38,563 nt of DNA from Roseomonas sp. 18066 (GTDB lineage: Bacteria > Pseudomonadota > Alphaproteobacteria > Acetobacterales > Acetobacteraceae). A program made the translations under genes and the position numbers. Each line of letters starts with the position of its first letter. Within the stretch, counting starts at the first letter, position 1. The DNA is taken from NCBI RefSeq assembly GCF_902706185.1, contig NZ_CACSJM010000048.1, positions 1 through 38,563 of the forward strand. The letters are read 5' to 3'. This document shows positions 36,270 to 38,563 of this stretch, in pieces. The notes below the pieces were generated by a model that was not told the DNA's origin, did not search any database, and saw nothing but the letters and a program-made list of their open reading frames with translations.

Positions 36270-36718
36270 CCCTGACCATCGCCGTCCGCCGCCTGCCGCA
36301 TGCCGAGGGCCTGCCCCTGCCCAGCTACGCCACCGAAGGCGCCGCCGGCTTCGACCTGCTGGCGGCGGTGCACGACCCGCTGACCATCCCGGCCGGCGGC
36401 CGCGCGCTGGTGCCGACCGGACTGCAGATCGCGCTGCCCGAGGGGCATGAGCTGCAGATCCGCCCGCGCTCCGGCCTGGCGCTGAAGCACGGCATCATGC
36501 TGCCCAACAGCCCCGGCACCATCGACGAGGATTATCGCGGCGAGCTGCAGGTCATCGTGCTGAATGGCGGCGACGCGCCCTTCATCGTCGAGCGCGGCAT
36601 GCGCATCGCCCAGGGCGTGGTCGCGCCCGTCTTCCGCGCTGGCTGGGCCGAGGTCGAGACGCTGCCCGAGACGGTGCGCGGCGCGGGCGGCTTCGGCAGC
36701 ACCGGGACGAAGGTTTGA
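36266..36718 (+). CDS. dut: dUTP diphosphatase
   Basis: Homotrimeric dUTPase that hydrolyses dUTP to dUMP and PPi, keeping uracil out of DNA and feeding thymidylate synthesis. It has 150 residues. The five motifs are visible: [16 protein letters not shown], the nucleotide-binding [19 protein letters not shown] and the C-terminal [10 protein letters not shown]. It overlaps the coaBC stop (ATGA); dut after coaBC is a widespread arrangement. The 56 bases after it contain two GC-rich stems (GGGGG/CCCCC, GCCGGC/GCCGGC) without a T-run. Confidence 0.97.
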   Translation: MTLTIAVRRLPHAEGLPLPSYATEGAAGFDLLAAVHDPLTIPAGGRALVPTGLQIALPEGHELQIRPRSGLALKHGIMLPNSPGTIDEDYRGELQVIVLNGGDAPFIVERGMRIAQGVVAPVFRAGWAEVETLPETVRGAGGFGSTGTKV

Positions 36719-36774
36719 TCTTGGGGGGCTAACCCCCTCCGCCGGCATTGCGCGCCGGCGGCGGCCCCGCCCAT

Positions 36775-37617
36775 ATGTCGGCCATGGACCTCGACTTCAC
36801 CGACTCGGAGCTGCATCGCTACTCCCGCCATATCCTGCTGCAGGAAGTGGGCGCGGTGGGCCAGGCGAAGCTGCGCGCGGCGCGGGTGCTGGTGGTCGGC
36901 GCCGGCGGGCTGGGCGCGCCGCTGGCGCTTTACCTCGCCGCCGCCGGCATCGGCACCATCGGCCTGGTCGATGACGACCGGCTGGAGCTGTCGAACCTGC
37001 AGCGCCAGGTGGTGCATGCGACGAGCCGGATCGGCCGCGCCAAGGTCGACAGCGCCGCCGAGACGCTGCGCGGGTTGAACCCCGAGGTCCGGCTGGAGCT
37101 GCACGAGCGCCGCCTCGACGCCGCCGCCGCCGCCGAGCTGATCCCGCAATACGATATCGTCTGCGACGGCACCGACAATTTCGAGACCCGTTTCCTCCTG
37201 GGCGATGCCTGCCACCTGCTGGGGCGCACCCTGGTCTCGGCCGCGGTGCTGCGCTTCGAGGGGCAGCTGGCCACCTTCAAGTCGCATCAGGGCCATGCCT
37301 TCCCCTGCCAGCGCTGCCTGCACCCCGAGCCGCCACCGCCCGGCCTGGTGCCCAGCTGCTCCGAGGCCGGGGTGCTCGGCGCGGTGACCGGCGTCATGGG
37401 GTCCCTCCAGGCCAGCGAGGTGCTGAAGGAAGTCATGGGCATCGGCGAGAGCATGGCCGGCCGCCTGCTGCTGTGGGACGCGCTGGATGCCCGCTTCCGC
37501 ACGGTGAAGCTGCGGCGCGACCCGGAATGCGCGCTGTGCGGCGATCAGCCCAGGATCCGCGACCTGTCCTGCCACGCCGTGCCCGCCGCCGCCTGCGCGG
37601 TCGGAGGCGCCGCATGA
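36775..37617 (+). CDS. moeB: E1-like adenylyltransferase (MoeB/ThiF/HesA family)
   Basis: Activates the C-terminal glycine of a ubiquitin-like sulfur carrier (MoaD or ThiS) by adenylation. From ATG 36775 it has 280 residues. RYSRHILLQEVGAVGQAKL is the N-terminal signature, VVGAGGLGAPLALYLAAAG the nucleotide loop, DDDRLELSNLQRQ the conserved Arg/Gln block, and DGTDNFETRF carries the catalytic Asp. Four zinc ligands are present (CQRC and CALC), and the conserved Cys lies in PSCSEAGVLG. No rhodanese domain is present. The carrier is not encoded nearby, so MoeB versus ThiF is not resolved. The stop overlaps the next gene (ATGA). Confidence 0.9.
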   Translation: MSAMDLDFTDSELHRYSRHILLQEVGAVGQAKLRAARVLVVGAGGLGAPLALYLAAAGIGTIGLVDDDRLELSNLQRQVVHATSRIGRAKVDSAAETLRGLNPEVRLELHERRLDAAAAAELIPQYDIVCDGTDNFETRFLLGDACHLLGRTLVSAAVLRFEGQLATFKSHQGHAFPCQRCLHPEPPPPGLVPSCSEAGVLGAVTGVMGSLQASEVLKEVMGIGESMAGRLLLWDALDARFRTVKLRRDPECALCGDQPRIRDLSCHAVPAAACAVGGAA

Positions 37618-37988
37618 GCCTGCCGCTGGGGATCCTGCTGCGCTCGGCCGGGCACGAGGCCGGGCATTACGCGCTGATGCTGGCCACGGGCGCCGCCGCC
37701 ATCGGCCGCCCGGTGGTGATCTTCGCCACCAATGGCGGCTGCGGCCTGCTGCTGAAGCGCACGCCCTTGCTGTCCGACCCGCGAGAAGACCTGCTGGCGC
37801 GGCGCGGCGTCGTCGGCATCGCGCCGCTGCTGGATGCGGCGATCGACCTCGGCGTGCGCCGCATCGTCTGCGAGGCCGGGCTGCGCGCCGAATCACTGGA
37901 GGAGGCGCCGCTGGCCGAAGGCGTCGAGGTCGCCGGCGTCGTCACCTTCCTGACCGCGGTCGGGTCCGGCCAGCTGCTGTCGCTGTGA
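37614..37988 (+). CDS. DsrE/DsrF-like family protein
   Basis: Small cytoplasmic protein of 124 residues in the DsrE-like fold: HEAGHYALMLATGAAAIGRPVVIFATNGGCGLLLKR followed by GIAPLLDAAIDLGVRRIVCEAGLRAE. DsrE relatives bind or pass persulfide sulfur through a Cys; two Cys residues (in NGGCG and IVCEAG) are candidates. It overlaps the E1-like gene by four bases, so the pair may act in one sulfur-transfer step; that is inference. Bases 37710-37808 of this gene reappear inverted at the end of the window. Confidence 0.83.
   Translation: MSLPLGILLRSAGHEAGHYALMLATGAAAIGRPVVIFATNGGCGLLLKRTPLLSDPREDLLARRGVVGIAPLLDAAIDLGVRRIVCEAGLRAESLEEAPLAEGVEVAGVVTFLTAVGSGQLLSL
37710..37808 (+). repeat. Left arm of a 99-bp perfect inverted repeat
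   Basis: This part of the DsrE-like gene is the exact reverse complement of 38465-38563, the last bases of the window. The match ends at 37808, where the next bases differ. Confidence 0.95.
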
Positions 37989-37998
37989 TGCGGGGCGT

Positions 37999-38046
37999 TT
38001 TTGCCGCGCCGCGGCGGGGAGATTTTGCCGCGCTGCGGCGGCGGGG
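37999..38046 (+). repeat. Two imperfect 24-bp tandem units
   Basis: TTTTGCCGCGC, then CGCGGCGGGG in the first unit and TGCGGCGGCGGGG in the second, stand back to back after the DsrE-like gene. Each can fold, but the T-run precedes the stem on the plus strand, so it is not a terminator. The 107-base gap also has TTGACC at 38060, a possible -35 for the next gene, without a good -10. Confidence 0.6.
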
Positions 38047-38095
38047 CGCGAAGCTTGGCTTGACCGACGCGCCGCATTGCGGTCGTGATCGCCGC

Positions 38096-38563
38096 ATGAC
38101 TGCGCTGCCTTTCCCCTTGCCGCCGAAGCCCGTGCTCCGCCCCTCCCGCCTGGCCCTGCTGCCGTCGCTGCTGGCGCTGCTGCTGGCCGCCGGCCCGGTC
38201 GCGGCCCAATCGAGTTTGGGGGGCTCGGGCGGCACGCTGCAGCCGCCGGTGCCGCCCGGCGGCGCGCCGCCCGCCGCCAGCAACCCCCAGGGCAATGTGC
38301 TGCGCGCCCCGCCCGGCGCCGTCCGCGGCGCGCCGCAGGCGCCCGCCCGCAACGAGGCCCCGGCGGCCCGCACCCCGGCGCCGGCCACCCCCGCGCCGTC
38401 CCAGGGCGGCAACGTGCTGCGCGCGCCCTCCCGCGAGACGCCGGCCCGCGAGACTCCGGCCCAGGCCGCGCCGCGCCAGCAGGTCTTCTCGCGGGTCGGA
38501 CAGCAAGGGCGTGCGCTTCAGCAGCAGGCCGCAGCCGCCATTGGTGGCGAAGATCACCACCGG
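38096..38563 (+). CDS. Secreted Ala/Pro-rich protein, 3' end missing
   Basis: The frame opens at ATG 38096 and runs without a stop to the window edge (156 codons). Residues 17-37 (PSRLALLPSLLALLLAAGP, ending VAAQS) look like a Sec signal peptide. The mature part is low-complexity Ala/Pro/Gly with a repeated QGNVLRAP (once as SNPQGNVLRAP, once as PSQGGNVLRAP). No domain is recognised. The last 33 codons (from 38465) come from the inverted copy of the DsrE-like gene and may not belong to the true gene. The codon pattern and signal peptide make the first 120 codons credible. Confidence 0.65.
   Translation, partial: MTALPFPLPPKPVLRPSRLALLPSLLALLLAAGPVAAQSSLGGSGGTLQPPVPPGGAPPAASNPQGNVLRAPPGAVRGAPQAPARNEAPAARTPAPATPAPSQGGNVLRAPSRETPARETPAQAAPRQQVFSRVGQQGRALQQQAAAAIGGEDHHR
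38465..38563 (-). repeat. Right arm of the 99-bp inverted repeat, at the window end
   Basis: Exact reverse complement of 37710-37808. Ending exactly at the sequence edge, it is more likely a fold-back or overlap artefact of assembly than biology. If real, it would put a 99-bp antisense piece of the DsrE-like gene in the next gene. Confidence 0.95.

Noticed and set aside
37999..38046. Terminator of the DsrE-like gene
   Set aside because: T-runs precede the stems on the plus strand, so these are tandem repeats rather than an intrinsic terminator.
37667..38560. A minus-strand reading frame of 297 codons starting with DsrE-like protein sequence
   Set aside because: Its start comes from the 99-bp inverted copy at the edge and the rest is antisense to the secreted-protein gene and to the DsrE-like gene. 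No family sequence appears after the copied part.

Overview
The window is very GC-rich (roughly 70% by eye) and holds ordinary housekeeping genes packed as in an alphaproteobacterium of the Acetobacteraceae/Rhodospirillales type (Roseomonas-like). This placement rests on gene content, GC content and gene order, not on a search. About 34 protein genes, one broken gene, one tRNA and a family of intergenic repeats can be supported. There is no phage, insertion sequence, CRISPR array or classical defence island.

Layout. (1) 51-1688: mutM and an enoyl-CoA hydratase gene. (2) 1701-8729: a repeat element, then on the minus strand mgtE and a ugp-type ABC import operon (ATPase, two permeases, binding protein) ending in a calcineurin-like phosphodiesterase. 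(3) 8943-11230: rpsT and dnaA, each with a recognisable promoter. (4) 11250-13824: a second repeat element, an MBL-fold hydrolase, coaA and tRNA-Ala(CGC). (5) 13886-16700: yggT, yggU, folD, a VOC protein and a TIM-barrel isomerase gene interrupted by an amber codon. (6) 16770-25924, minus strand: maeB, a coupled smr/HTH pair, a third repeat element, and the overlapping mutS-glnD pair. (7) 26115-32496: a family 5 peptide-type binding protein, mltA, a Tim44-like gene, a histidine phosphatase, secB and murJ. (8) 32549-37988: a VWA lipoprotein, then ubiE-coaBC-dut and an E1-like (MoeB/ThiF) gene overlapping a DsrE-like gene. (9) 38096 to the end: the start of a secreted Ala/Pro-rich protein. The last 99 bases are an inverted copy of part of the DsrE-like gene and may be an assembly artefact.

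The most unusual signal is the repeat family. Three elements of about 215-240 bp (1701-1929, 11250-11489, 20127-20341) share outward-facing end hairpins built on GGGGGAATGAATTCCCCC, a conserved internal block and a central hairpin followed by a T-run. Two solo end hairpins (27720, 32504) act as ordinary terminators. The family looks like a mobile or gene-converted bidirectional terminator module. Other points of interest are a CoaBC that lacks the cysteine expected at the decarboxylase active site, a MutM zinc finger lacking its last cysteine, the amber-interrupted isomerase gene, and rearranged gene order around mutM/ubiE and dnaA.
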